Made by a program: the position numbers and the translations under genes. A stretch of 64,000 nucleotides of DNA, taken from the NCBI GenBank assembly GCA_020630795.1, contig JAHDIK010000007.1, forward strand, positions 19,170-83,169. Direction: 5' to 3'. The notes under the pieces are model-generated. The model ran no database searches, was not told the origin of the DNA, and saw nothing but the letters and a program-made list of their open reading frames with translations. The DNA comes from Colwellia sp. Its GTDB lineage: Bacteria > Pseudomonadota > Gammaproteobacteria > Enterobacterales > Alteromonadaceae. Positions 18,182-28,219 of this stretch are shown one piece after another; position 1 is the first letter of the stretch; every line of letters starts with the position of its first letter.

Positions 18182-19448
18182 GATTTTTCTCCTCGCTTAA
18201 TTCACGCGAAATTGCCACGGGCTGATATCCCGACAGGCCGTAATAAATAATAAATACATAACAAAATACAGGCAGAATAAATGAAAGCTGAACACCTACA
18301 ATATCGGCTAAAATTCCCTGCAATAAGGGTAAAATAGCGCCCCCGACAATAGCTAAACACAACACACCAGCACCATGACTTGTCGCGTCGCCTAATTGAT
18401 TAATTGCCAAACTAAAAATGGTTGGGAACATAATGGAATTAAACAGCCCAACACAAAGGATTGACCACATAGCGAGTGTTCCGTCGAGAGAAATAGCCAT
18501 AATAATTAACAAAACGGAGCACAGTGCGTTAACAAACAGCACTTTATTGGCCGCAACATGTTGCATAACAGCAGCACCAATAAATCGTCCTACCATTGCC
18601 CCTCCCCAATAATAAGCAATGTATTGAACGGCTTCTGATTCACCGATACCTGCAATATTTGGCTCTGAAAGAAAGTTAACCAAAAAGCTACCTATAGCGA
18701 CTTCGGCACCAACATATAAAAAAATACCGATAGCTCCTAAGCGTAGATGGCTATATTTCAAAGCAATAGCTGGAGAAATTTGCGTTTGCTGACTTTTTCC
18801 TAAATGTGGAAGCTTTAACCTCGAAAAAATAATAGCTAAAACAATAAGCGTTAAAGATATTGCTACATACGGAAGTTGTACTGCTGAAGCGTTAGATGGT
18901 TCAACATGTTCAGCACCGCTAAAAATAAGCCAAGCACCAAAAAATGGGGCAACGGTTGTACCAAGCGCATTAAACGCTTGTGTCATGGTTAATCTTGAAG
19001 AGGCGGTATTACTTGGCCCAAGAGCACTAACGTATGGATTTGCTGATACTTGAAGAATTGTAATTCCTGTTGCTAATACAAACAGGGCAAATAAAAACAA
19101 AGCATATACGCCTATTTCTGCAGCAGGATAAAATAATAAACAACCAATACTCGCTATTGATAAACCAAGTACAATACCCATTTTATAACCCAACCGACCT
19201 ACGATAGCGCCAGCCGGTAAAGACACAATAAAATATGCACCGAAAAAGCAAAACTGAATAAGCATTGCTTGCGTGTAATTAAGATCAAACATTCCTTTTA
19301 AATATGGAATTAAAATATCGTTTAGACAGGTAATAAATCCCCACATAAAAAACAATGACGTTAGCGAAATCAACGCAAAGCGATTGTTATTGGAGTATTC
19401 GTCGGACGATGAATTTTGTGGATCAAGGATGACAGCTGAACCAGCCAT
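18168..19448 (-). CDS. FucP-family MFS sugar:H+ symporter
   Basis: A 426-residue, about 12-helix major facilitator of the fucose/glucose-galactose branch. The signature 'FFMWGFITCLNDILIPYLKG' lies at residues 32-52 and 'NPYVSALGP' near 140. It would import the glucose released by the GH3 and GH16 enzymes across the inner membrane. It lies 82 bases after the TonB receptor and overlaps the GH3 start by 14 bases, so it is part of one operon. The glucose assignment is from context; the family also takes other hexoses. Confidence 0.88.
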   Translation of the reverse strand: MAGSAVILDPQNSSSDEYSNNNRFALISLTSLFFMWGFITCLNDILIPYLKGMFDLNYTQAMLIQFCFFGAYFIVSLPAGAIVGRLGYKMGIVLGLSIASIGCLLFYPAAEIGVYALFLFALFVLATGITILQVSANPYVSALGPSNTASSRLTMTQAFNALGTTVAPFFGAWLIFSGAEHVEPSNASAVQLPYVAISLTLIVLAIIFSRLKLPHLGKSQQTQISPAIALKYSHLRLGAIGIFLYVGAEVAIGSFLVNFLSEPNIAGIGESEAVQYIAYYWGGAMVGRFIGAAVMQHVAANKVLFVNALCSVLLIIMAISLDGTLAMWSILCVGLFNSIMFPTIFSLAINQLGDATSHGAGVLCLAIVGGAILPLLQGILADIVGVQLSFILPVFCYVFIIYYGLSGYQPVAISRELSEEKNHEIS

Positions 19449-19530
19449 AATACATATTCCTATGATTTAGAGTTGTTAAATAAGAGAAAGAGTGCGCTAG
19501 TTTTACCTAAGCGCACCCTAAGGGGACTAA

Positions 19531-22497
19531 CTAAAAGCTATAACGAGCACCCAGGTTGTATCGAGGACCATACTGACGAGCAAATAAAAACTGCTCTTCG
19601 TAGCGGCCATATCCCTGTTCTGTTTCGTTATTCAGATTTATACCTTCAAAAAACATAGTAAGATTTTCGGTTACATCGTAATTAACACTCATATCCCACT
19701 GACCAAAGGTCTTAGCAAACTGCGGAGGGTTGTCTGACGAACCCTGCGATTGCCCTACACCAATTAAGTACTCATCACGCCATGCGTACGTTACTTTTAC
19801 CGACAATCCGTCTTTTTCGTAAAACGCTTGGAAGTTAGCTGAATCACTCAAACCTGTTAACGGCGTTTGCTGCTCTAAGCTATCAATGTCGAATTCAACA
19901 TCTCCGTCAACAAACGTAGCGTTTACTCCTACACCAAAGCCTGTTTCACCAAATAAATGCTGCACAGCAACTTCAATACCGTCTACCGTTTTAACGTCGT
20001 CACTATTGAACGGTCGTGTAATATCCCAAACAATGAGTGGATCTTCGCTAGTAGGCTCAAGGTAACCTTGCGCATTTAACGCTGAACCATTGGCTTGTAT
20101 TTGTGCAAATATTGCATCGTTTGTTGCCTGTTCACCATTTGCAATAAGATCAGCTTCAGCTTGCTGCCAACGAGGGCCTTGATATATATCGTGGAACCCA
20201 TCAATCGTTGTAGATACGATTTGGCTACCAATAAAGTTTTTAACGTCTTTTTTGAAATAACCGAATGATGCGTAACTCCCTTCTTCGCCGTAATAATATT
20301 CAAGACTAAAATCAAAGTTAGTTGACTCGTAAGGTAGTAAATTAGTGTTGCCTTCTCCACCATTTCGAGAACCTACTTTCGGGCTACCAGATAATGAACG
20401 ACCGCCCGCTAAGTTTCCAAGTGGTGCTCGAGCAATAGTTTTACCCCATGACAAACGCCCTACAAGCTCGTCTGTTAAGTCAATTTTAAAATCAACCATA
20501 GGTAAGAAAACATCATGCCCACCAGTTAATGTTAGTGAATTACTGTCTCCAGCTAAGTATTGAGTATGCCACTCACTTCCACCTTGCCACCAAACACTTA
20601 CAGGTACGTCTTGCTGAACATTACTGGTTACGTCAGTTTCTTCATATCGAACACCAACATTCAGTTCAACAGGGAAATCAGCCACATCAATAGACCAATT
20701 CGTTTGCACGTAAATACTCTGCGTTTTTTCTTCTACTGATCCTTTACCAAAAGACCCTGCAAAATTGTGATATGCAGTTGTAGCAAAGTAATCTCCATTA
20801 CCTAAAGCTTCCTCAGTTAAAAATGCCTCTGAGCGTGCAACAGCTTCATCAAAATCAAAGGTGTAGTAATAATTTGGAGATAAAGCACTTCCTCCACCAT
20901 TAATTTCCGTTAAAAAATCGTCAGTGCTGTGCTGAGTAAACATTTCATCAGGAAACATTTCAGGCCATGAAGGATTAAATCCAAATGCACCAATTAATCC
21001 ACTCCATGCATTCGACCCTCCCATGGTTTGCTTAGTACTTGAAAGACCAAATTTCACATCAACCAAAGGAATGTCATAGGAATTCTCCCATGTACCACGC
21101 AGCTGAATTTGATCAACACTTGCTTCACCAGGTGAATGAATAAACTGACTAAAGTGTGAATCAATTTCACTCGGATTTAATGTAGTTGTACCGTTGTTCC
21201 AATAAATTTGGCCGCTTGGTACATCTCCTGTACGGTAATCATAAGTTTTAGTAATAAGTTGATCTGAACCAAGCACTAGCGTACCCGCACTGTTTAACCC
21301 AGTGTCTTTACCGTTATCAATTTCGTTCGTTGAATCATGATAATCTAGCTCAAAGTGCAATGTGTCAGTTGCCTGCCAATCAACATTAAAACCGATAGAC
21401 TTAGCGTTAACTTCAGTTGTACTACGAGATGCAGAATAAGAACCATCATTACCACTCATATCAGCAAATATAGCGGTGCCGTTTTCATCTAACTCGTAGC
21501 CATTAATGTTTCCACCGTAATCGTTCCACATTCCCCAACCAAGGCTATTTAAACCAATAGTCGCCTGTGTAGCGGTATAATCAAGTGTAAGTACCAAGTC
21601 ATCTAATGGAGAATATTGCAGCGTTACATTCCCATTTGTTCTTTCTCGCGCAGCGTTAACAATGCCGTAATTTAAATCTCGCGGAAAAAAGTGATTACCA
21701 ATACGGTTGCCTTCGTCATCTAACGGACGAGGATCAATCACATTTTCGTCTGGTAAATTGGTTGGTAACGCAACATTCGCTTGCCAGCCTTGAATGCTAG
21801 CTGATTGCTGTTGAAAGTCTCGTCTTTGATGACTTAAAGTCACTGAAAAACCTAACGTATCTTCATAAAAAGTATTGCTATATACGGCGCTTAATTCAGG
21901 CGTTACGTCTTCACCTTCTTGATTAGACGTGTCGTGAATTAACTTACCTGATACCGAAAATTTTTCACCAGGACTTTCAAAAGGTTTTAATGTAGAAATG
22001 TTTACTGTAGCACCTAGGCCACCAGTAGGGTTTTCTGCACGTGCCGTTTTATATACTTCTAATGAGCTAACCCCTTCAGAAGATAGATTTTCTAAACTAT
22101 AAGAACGAGTATTACCCGTGCCAGGCATTTGACGACCATTTAACGTTAACAAGTTAAACGACGGCCCAAAACCACGTACTGTAATTTGGCTACCTTCACC
22201 ATTCGAACGACTGACTGATACTCCCGTTATTCGTTGTAAAGATTCCGCTAAATTAGTATCTGGAAATTTACCCATTTCTTCTGAAGAAATAGCGTCCATA
22301 ACTCCAGATAGAGAACGTTTCATAGCGGTCGCTCGCATTAAACTCCCTCTAATTCCCGTAACTTCTATAACTTCAATTTCTGCTGCTTTTCTCTCGGTTG
22401 TTTGTTGCTCTTGCGCAATAGCTTGAGCAGAGCTTGCACCAAGGATTAATGAAATACACGTAGCAATATGTTTTTTCGTAAATGTAATATGTTTCAT
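19531..22497 (-). CDS. TonB-dependent receptor (TonB-Xanth-Caul type), laminarin locus
   Basis: A 988-residue outer-membrane active transporter. A signal peptide ends near 'AIAQ' (residues 26-29), followed by a TonB-box-like 'IEVIEVTGIRGS', the plug domain ('FPDTNLAESLQRITGVSVSR', 'QITVRGFGP', 'LLTLNGRQMP') and a long beta-barrel ending in an aromatic residue (Arg-Tyr-Ser-Phe). This ending is typical of outer-membrane insertion. AGGT precedes the ATG. It lies 70 bases after the GH16 gene and 82 before the MFS gene on the same strand, so it likely imports laminarin oligosaccharides. Confidence 0.9.
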   Translation of the reverse strand: MKHITFTKKHIATCISLILGASSAQAIAQEQQTTERKAAEIEVIEVTGIRGSLMRATAMKRSLSGVMDAISSEEMGKFPDTNLAESLQRITGVSVSRSNGEGSQITVRGFGPSFNLLTLNGRQMPGTGNTRSYSLENLSSEGVSSLEVYKTARAENPTGGLGATVNISTLKPFESPGEKFSVSGKLIHDTSNQEGEDVTPELSAVYSNTFYEDTLGFSVTLSHQRRDFQQQSASIQGWQANVALPTNLPDENVIDPRPLDDEGNRIGNHFFPRDLNYGIVNAARERTNGNVTLQYSPLDDLVLTLDYTATQATIGLNSLGWGMWNDYGGNINGYELDENGTAIFADMSGNDGSYSASRSTTEVNAKSIGFNVDWQATDTLHFELDYHDSTNEIDNGKDTGLNSAGTLVLGSDQLITKTYDYRTGDVPSGQIYWNNGTTTLNPSEIDSHFSQFIHSPGEASVDQIQLRGTWENSYDIPLVDVKFGLSSTKQTMGGSNAWSGLIGAFGFNPSWPEMFPDEMFTQHSTDDFLTEINGGGSALSPNYYYTFDFDEAVARSEAFLTEEALGNGDYFATTAYHNFAGSFGKGSVEEKTQSIYVQTNWSIDVADFPVELNVGVRYEETDVTSNVQQDVPVSVWWQGGSEWHTQYLAGDSNSLTLTGGHDVFLPMVDFKIDLTDELVGRLSWGKTIARAPLGNLAGGRSLSGSPKVGSRNGGEGNTNLLPYESTNFDFSLEYYYGEEGSYASFGYFKKDVKNFIGSQIVSTTIDGFHDIYQGPRWQQAEADLIANGEQATNDAIFAQIQANGSALNAQGYLEPTSEDPLIVWDITRPFNSDDVKTVDGIEVAVQHLFGETGFGVGVNATFVDGDVEFDIDSLEQQTPLTGLSDSANFQAFYEKDGLSVKVTYAWRDEYLIGVGQSQGSSDNPPQFAKTFGQWDMSVNYDVTENLTMFFEGINLNNETEQGYGRYEEQFLFARQYGPRYNLGARYSF

Positions 22498-22567
22498 GAT
22501 GACCTACTTTTAAAAATTTGTTGTTAATGAGCAGTTATTCACTGCTCTATTTTTAATGGAGAATGAA

Positions 22568-24140
22568 CTAGGGTGCTGCGATAACAACGTTATCAACACG
22601 ATATACGGCACCTTCACCGTCTCCCCATGCAGGGAAAAACATAAGTACATTTATTTGGCTAATATCTAAGCCTGCATCAAACAAACTTTGTAATGTAAAT
22701 GTGTAGGTTTGCCATTCTCCTACCGTAGGTGAAACACCTTCTACACTATCTGTTAATGGCAATTCAACAGCCGTTGCTGCACCAGAAGATTCAATTTTAA
22801 ATAACCATGCTGCACTTGAATTATTTGGAGCAGATATCACTTTCATTTCAAAGCTCACCGTGCCAGTAGCTAATAAAGCTGACGCATCAACAAATACGTC
22901 ATCATCAGCTAATACGCCCATAACTGTTGGTGTTCCGCCAATCGTAAATTCTGCGGTCATGCCGTGTGCAGTATCGTCATTTTGAAGAGACGGAGTTGAG
23001 CCACCACAACAATCCCAAATAGACCATTCTGCTTTTGGCGCGTCATCAAACAACACATGCCCCACAAAATCATCAGCAGCATTTGGATCGTAAATTTTTA
23101 CGTTATCAACACGGTATATAGCACCGTCACCAGCTCCCCATGCAGGAAAGATCATTAACACATCAATTGCACTAACATCTAAACCAGCATCAGCTAAATC
23201 TGACAAGTTAAACGTATAGGTTTGCCATACTCCTTCAGCAGGTGAAACGGCTTCTACACTGCTAGTAAGAGGTAACTCTAATGCTGAAGCAGCGTTGTCT
23301 GATTCAACTTTGAACAACCATGCCGCACCTGAGTCGTTAGGTAATGACACTACTTTCATATCAAATTGAATAACGCCATTTGATAAAATACTTGTTGCGT
23401 CAAATGGGCTAGGTGATACACCGTCAGCAGTTATATTGGCCTCTCTAGAAATAAAGCCCATAACGGTTGGTTCACTGCCGATAGAAAACTCAGCAACATT
23501 GCCATGAGCATCGTCATCTAGCTCAACTGTAGGCGTAGAACCACCACAACAGTCCCACATTGGCCAGCTAGTATTTTCATCATCCTCGAATACAATGCGC
23601 TTAGGTGAAGCTGAATCGGCTCCTGTTATTTTAAGGTTATTTACACGATATACCGCGCCGTCACCTACTCCCCAATTTGGGAAAATCATAACAACATCAA
23701 TTGCTGCTAAATCTAAACCACCTGCGGCTAAAACGCTTAATGGGAATGTATATGTTTTCCAGCCATTTTCCGCTGGAACATTACCTTCAACGCTACTTGA
23801 TAAATCAACCGATACTTCTGTACTTGCACCTGTGCTCTCAACTTTAAGTGTCCAACCTGCGCTTGAATCATTGGGTAGCGATACAACTTTCATATCAAAA
23901 CTTAATTCGCCCGAGTCAGCCATTGGAGACGCATCAAAGGGAGAAGCTGCGCCGGCAGGGTCAGTAATATTCGCTTCTCGTGAAATAAAACCATTCACAG
24001 TCGCCGTAGGCCCCACAACAAATTCTGTAACAAAACCTGCATCAACATCTTCAACTAGTGCCGGAGTAGAACCGCCACAGCAGTCCCATGCTGGCCAGTT
24101 TGGGTTAAATTCAGCAGAGAAAATCGTTAAATTTTGTGCG
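22568..24140 (-). repeat. Three tandem protein-coding repeats (about 510 bp each) in the GH16 gene
   Basis: The repeated module is recognisable by the WDCCGGSTP codons at about 24072-24098, 23540-23566 and 22998-23025, and by the motifs 'FDMKVVSLPNDS' and 'VMIFP.WG.GDGA'. Copies two and three share longer identical stretches with each other than with copy one, which suggests stepwise duplication. Confidence 0.8.
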
Positions 24141-25237
24141 ATTCCTGTTGATGGAGGCGATGGAATGGGAGCCTGACCTTCTACCAGAGCATCGTCTTTA
24201 CTGTCGTAGCCACCTCTTACTGTTTCACAACCTTTACCAGTAATTGGATCTTGCTTACATTGATATACTCGAACGTAATCTATTTCATAAATTTGACCCT
24301 GTGCGAACGCTTCGGCGTCTACACCTAAATTATTAACAGCTTCTGGCCACTCGCCACCTACTGCACTATTAAGAATCATAAAAAATTCTTGATCATAAGG
24401 CGCGTTGTTCCAATAGGTTGTAAATTCTCCCGTTATAGGGTCATAGTTTTTAGAAAACCAACCGCGATGAGATAATCCTACCGCTTCACCTTTACTGTTA
24501 GTTCGCACTTCAGACTTACGCTGTGTTGCATACAAATGCCCATCAACATACCAGCGCATTTCTCCTTCTTGCCACTCTAATGCATAAACATGAAAATCGT
24601 CTGCTGGGTTTGCGCCATCGGGTAAGCTATATGACTTACCTGAATACGGGTGAGAGTCGCCCTCTTGGGTGCCATAATGCAGTGTGCCATGAACATTGTT
24701 TTCTTCTACACCTTCTGCATTCACGGTTTTTAGGTTTACCGCTTCTACAATATCTATTTCGCCCGACTGAGGCCAAACACCGTATACACTGTCAGTAGGC
24801 ATCATCCAAAACGCTGGCCAACTGCCTTGGCCTTGTGGAAGCTTTGCTTTCATTTCGAATCGACCATATTTAAAGTCACCCTTGTTACGAGTAACTAGTC
24901 GAGCAGATGTATACGGTTTTTCTGCCCCTTCAGCCGCAGGCAGCGATACAATATGTAACTTTCCATCGCTAACATATGAGTTTTCTGCACTGTCGGTATA
25001 ACACTGCTGTTCGTTGTTTCCACCACCGTCACAGTTAACTTCATGAGTCCATTTTTTATCATCGATAGCACTACCATCGAATTCATCTGACCATACCATT
25101 TCCCAACCACTTACCGGTTGAGAAACATCGATAGCACTTGTATCGGTATCGGTTTCAACACCGCCTCCACAGCCTAACAACGTAAAAGTTGAAGCCATAG
25201 CTAACAACGTTGTTGATTTTTGCAAAGAATTATTCAT
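22568..25237 (-). CDS. Lipoprotein GH16 laminarinase with three C-terminal repeats
   Basis: An 889-residue endo-beta-1,3-glucanase, probably surface-anchored through the lipobox LLGC. The catalytic GH16 domain spans about residues 40-330 and shows the triad GEIDIVE: Glu160 nucleophile, Asp162, Glu165 acid/base. Three tandem modules of about 170 residues follow; each has a WDCCGGSTP motif near its start and a 'VYRV(D/N)N(V/L)' end. They look like carbohydrate-binding beta-sandwiches of no family I can name. I chose the ATG at 25237 because GGGAAG lies upstream and the signal peptide is then of normal length; the frame extends nine codons further. It opens the laminarin operon. Confidence 0.9.
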   Translation of the reverse strand: MNNSLQKSTTLLAMASTFTLLGCGGGVETDTDTSAIDVSQPVSGWEMVWSDEFDGSAIDDKKWTHEVNCDGGGNNEQQCYTDSAENSYVSDGKLHIVSLPAAEGAEKPYTSARLVTRNKGDFKYGRFEMKAKLPQGQGSWPAFWMMPTDSVYGVWPQSGEIDIVEAVNLKTVNAEGVEENNVHGTLHYGTQEGDSHPYSGKSYSLPDGANPADDFHVYALEWQEGEMRWYVDGHLYATQRKSEVRTNSKGEAVGLSHRGWFSKNYDPITGEFTTYWNNAPYDQEFFMILNSAVGGEWPEAVNNLGVDAEAFAQGQIYEIDYVRVYQCKQDPITGKGCETVRGGYDSKDDALVEGQAPIPSPPSTGIAQNLTIFSAEFNPNWPAWDCCGGSTPALVEDVDAGFVTEFVVGPTATVNGFISREANITDPAGAASPFDASPMADSGELSFDMKVVSLPNDSSAGWTLKVESTGASTEVSVDLSSSVEGNVPAENGWKTYTFPLSVLAAGGLDLAAIDVVMIFPNWGVGDGAVYRVNNLKITGADSASPKRIVFEDDENTSWPMWDCCGGSTPTVELDDDAHGNVAEFSIGSEPTVMGFISREANITADGVSPSPFDATSILSNGVIQFDMKVVSLPNDSGAAWLFKVESDNAASALELPLTSSVEAVSPAEGVWQTYTFNLSDLADAGLDVSAIDVLMIFPAWGAGDGAIYRVDNVKIYDPNAADDFVGHVLFDDAPKAEWSIWDCCGGSTPSLQNDDTAHGMTAEFTIGGTPTVMGVLADDDVFVDASALLATGTVSFEMKVISAPNNSSAAWLFKIESSGAATAVELPLTDSVEGVSPTVGEWQTYTFTLQSLFDAGLDISQINVLMFFPAWGDGEGAVYRVDNVVIAAP

Positions 25238-25513
25238 AAGACTTCCCACTGAATATACGAACAACTTGCGGCGTAATAATGTGATATTTACTTATATTAT
25301 TGTTCATCACTATTACCAAATTAGTTCGTGTGTAACATACAGCTAATACCAATATTCAAATCATAAAAATTTAGGTATAGCTGCCCCCTAGATTCATATT
25401 GGTTCAAATATTTAGGGCTTACAAACGATATGCGGCATCATGGTTATAGCATGCGTCAATAGAGGCTTTCGGTGTAATATTGAGATAAAACGGTATAAAA
25501 ATAAGATAAGAGG

Positions 25514-26356
25514 TTATAGTTGTTTTGACGCAACTATTTCTTGAATTGAATGACTAAAATTTCGGCTAACTTTTAAATGAACATCGTTACCTAAATCAAG
25601 AATACTTTCACTATTTCTCATGGGTTTAATGCTTTTGATAAAATGAACATTTACCAGCGTAGATTTATGAATACGTGCAAAAATTTTAGGATCGAGTTGG
25701 CTTTCAAGTTTTTTCATGGTGATACGAACTACGTGAGTTTCATCGTTTTCATGAATACACATATAGTCGCCCGCAGCATCTATCCATTTGATGTCTTTGA
25801 TCGGTAAAAAAACCTTTTCATGGTCGTTATTCTTAATAACAAGTTCTTGCATGTAAGGCGTAGGTAAGGGTTGATCTGACTTCAACCAATCTTCTAATTC
25901 TGACACGGCTAATCCAGAGGTTTCTCCCAACGCTTTTAGTAACTTAAACTTCTCTTGATTAGAGTCTTTCGTTTCAGCTTTAGGTGAAATTCGTTGCTGT
26001 ATACGCTCTACTGTTTTTTGTAACCGCCCTAAATTCGCGGGTTTAAGAACATAATCAATCGCATTTAGTTCAAAGGCATCTAATGCGTATTCCCCATAAG
26101 CACTTACAAAAACAATCATGGGTAATACATCTGACTGAAGTGCTTGAACCACTTCAATGCCATTCAATCCCGGTAGGCGTAAATCTAAAAACATTACATC
26201 AGGAGAAAGTGACTGACATAACTGAATTGCCTCATCGCCATCGCCTGCTTCCCCAATCACGTTAATTTCGGGAATTTTTTCCAGTCGCAATTTTAGCCCT
26301 TCCAATGCTAAAGGCTCGTCATCAACTATTATTGCTGTTAATGTTTTTTCGGTCAT
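25514..26356 (-). CDS. LytTR-family response regulator
   Basis: A 280-residue response regulator. The receiver domain (residues 1-125) has 'IVDDEP', the phospho-acceptor Asp in 'FLDLRLPG' (about residue 58) and the switch Lys in 'LKPANLG'. A linker follows, then a LytTR DNA-binding domain (about 170-275: 'IKWIDAAGDYMCIHE', 'FARIHKSTLVNV'). It starts eight bases after the histidine kinase stop, so the two form one unit. It is immediately upstream of, and codirectional with, the GH16-led laminarin operon and is a good candidate for its regulator. Confidence 0.9.
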   Translation of the reverse strand: MTEKTLTAIIVDDEPLALEGLKLRLEKIPEINVIGEAGDGDEAIQLCQSLSPDVMFLDLRLPGLNGIEVVQALQSDVLPMIVFVSAYGEYALDAFELNAIDYVLKPANLGRLQKTVERIQQRISPKAETKDSNQEKFKLLKALGETSGLAVSELEDWLKSDQPLPTPYMQELVIKNNDHEKVFLPIKDIKWIDAAGDYMCIHENDETHVVRITMKKLESQLDPKIFARIHKSTLVNVHFIKSIKPMRNSESILDLGNDVHLKVSRNFSHSIQEIVASKQL

Positions 26357-26364
26357 TCACTGCT

Positions 26365-27471
26365 CTATTTTTGAAACGGAATATTAATTGTAACTGTAGT
26401 ACCGCCTTCAGTTTTATTGTGAAGATTTATATCAAACTCTCCATTAAACATAGCATTTAATCTCGCTTTTGTATTACTAATACCAATACCAAAACCTTCA
26501 CTTACACTATTGTTAACGGGAAGTCCGTTATCTTTAACCTTAATCACAAGGCGATCTTTCACCCTGCTTGAATGTATGCAAATAGTGCCGCCCTCTTTGC
26601 GTAACTCTATTGCATACTTAATTGCATTTTCAACTAACGGTTGAAGTAACATACTCGGAACTTTGCAGCCCATAGTTTCGTCAGCAATGTCTAACGTCAC
26701 TTGAAGGCGCTCTCCAAACCGAACTTTTTCTATCGACAAATATAAATCTAATAATGCTAATTCTTTTTGTAAACTGGTTTTGCTTTTATCATTTTTATCT
26801 AATGAATACCTGAAAAATTCACACAGCTTATCAAGCATTTCATTGGCTTTGTCATTTTCATTTTTAAAAATAAGTGTTGAAATGGCGTTCATGGTATTAA
26901 ACATAAAATGAGGATTAAGTTGATACCTCAGCATTTGCAATTGAGCATCTTTCGCAGCGGTTTGCGCCCTTAGTAGCATTTCATGTTCTTTTTGTAATTT
27001 GGTGTTGTACAGCATAATAAAAAAGATTGATGTCCACACAAACATGGTTGTAAGTGAGAATAATAACCAACCACCAAATTCAAGCATACTCCATGCTTCG
27101 TTCCATACTTGGTTATGCACAAGCATTTTAAACGCACTAAGTTTAAATACGTTAAAAAATACACCTAAGGTAGCTGCAGATAAAAAACTTAATAGCAGTG
27201 TGTGCTTTACAGGTAGGTGAACAATTTTTTGAATAATGCGCCACTGAAGGTACGAGAGAAAAAAGCCACATAACGTTTCTAAAAGTAAATTTATGAACTG
27301 ACCAGATAAATTAAAATCAGCTTGATGCATTTGAGGCCTAACAATGGCAAAAAACACGATCACGGCATAACCTAACCAACCCGCAAACTGTAACGTCCAA
27401 AATTGATGGCTTTGTTTTGAAAACGCGTACTTACCTACTTCTAGCGTACTGTGTACATTGTTAGATTCCAT
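26365..27471 (-). CDS. LytS/YehU-type sensor histidine kinase
   Basis: A 368-residue membrane kinase. Four hydrophobic segments (about residues 25-45, 58-82, 92-116 and 130-158) are followed by a short coiled coil, the His_kinase domain with the phospho-acceptor His in 'RYQLNPHFMFNTMNAIS' and an HATPase domain with 'LVENAIKYAIE' and 'GFGIGISNTKARL'. There is no separate sensor domain, so signals are probably sensed in the membrane. I took the ATG at 27471; a TTG six codons earlier (27489) is also possible. It partners with the LytTR regulator. Confidence 0.88.
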   Translation of the reverse strand: MESNNVHSTLEVGKYAFSKQSHQFWTLQFAGWLGYAVIVFFAIVRPQMHQADFNLSGQFINLLLETLCGFFLSYLQWRIIQKIVHLPVKHTLLLSFLSAATLGVFFNVFKLSAFKMLVHNQVWNEAWSMLEFGGWLLFSLTTMFVWTSIFFIMLYNTKLQKEHEMLLRAQTAAKDAQLQMLRYQLNPHFMFNTMNAISTLIFKNENDKANEMLDKLCEFFRYSLDKNDKSKTSLQKELALLDLYLSIEKVRFGERLQVTLDIADETMGCKVPSMLLQPLVENAIKYAIELRKEGGTICIHSSRVKDRLVIKVKDNGLPVNNSVSEGFGIGISNTKARLNAMFNGEFDINLHNKTEGGTTVTINIPFQK

Positions 27472-27615
27472 ATAATAAGCAGCTCTCAATTCTGTGACTA
27501 CAACCTAATATTAAAGATACCTTAAAACACGAAAGATCAGGTAGTTTTGCGACAACACGTGCTTGAACTGCGACAACTCAGTACACAAAAAAGAATAAAT
27601 ACCACACCGTTAAAA

Positions 27616-27642
27616 CAAAAAAACACGACCTTATGGGTCGTG
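27616..27642 (-). terminator. Rho-independent terminator of the DUF1456 gene
   Basis: 7-bp stem CACGACC/GGTCGTG with a 5-base loop, followed on the minus strand by seven T, downstream of the DUF1456 stop. Confidence 0.85.
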
Positions 27643-27682
27643 CTGTTTCTCAATATTAGTAGTTTTTTGTATTAAACTTATA

Positions 27683-28144
27683 TTAAGCCGATTCAAATTT
27701 AGCTTTTAAACCACTTAAAAAAGCCGATAAAACAGCGTCTGAACAATCGCGGTAGTGCTTATGGTTTACATTACGGAAAAATGCACTTAACTCATATTTA
27801 CCTAACGTAAGCTGACCTAACGCTAAAATATCAATCACTTCATCAGCTTTTAACGACAATGCGATTTTAAGTTTATTAAACACAGCATTATTGTTTAGTT
27901 GTTCTTCTGGCTGACGAGCAGGGCCGTCTGTAGCGCCACGCATATCTGTGATTAAACCATTTAAAAATGCAGCCAACTCTACATCCAGTAATTCTCTGTA
28001 ATGCGGTGAATTTTTATCTTTAAATAGATTATCTAACTCTGCGACCGACATGTCGCACTGACCTAACTTGAATACAGCACACAATTTTTCTTCGTCAAAG
28101 TTGAAAAGATTGCAAATACGTTTAAGTGTTACGTTGTTTATCAT
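27683..28144 (-). CDS. DUF1456 family protein (YehS-like)
   Basis: A 153-residue cytoplasmic protein made of two similar halves (about residues 1-70 and 85-150). Each runs from 'N...L.R.C...F' through 'L..G' to 'HYR.C.D..L.AFL.GL', the duplication that defines DUF1456/YehS. No biochemical function is established for the family. It is monogenic with a good terminator. Confidence 0.88.
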   Translation of the reverse strand: MINNVTLKRICNLFNFDEEKLCAVFKLGQCDMSVAELDNLFKDKNSPHYRELLDVELAAFLNGLITDMRGATDGPARQPEEQLNNNAVFNKLKIALSLKADEVIDILALGQLTLGKYELSAFFRNVNHKHYRDCSDAVLSAFLSGLKAKFESA

Positions 28145-28219
28145 TTATATGCCTAAGGTAAAACATCTTTGAAAAGGATTTTCAAAACATAACAATATTA
28201 TAACCTCATATAACGCGAG

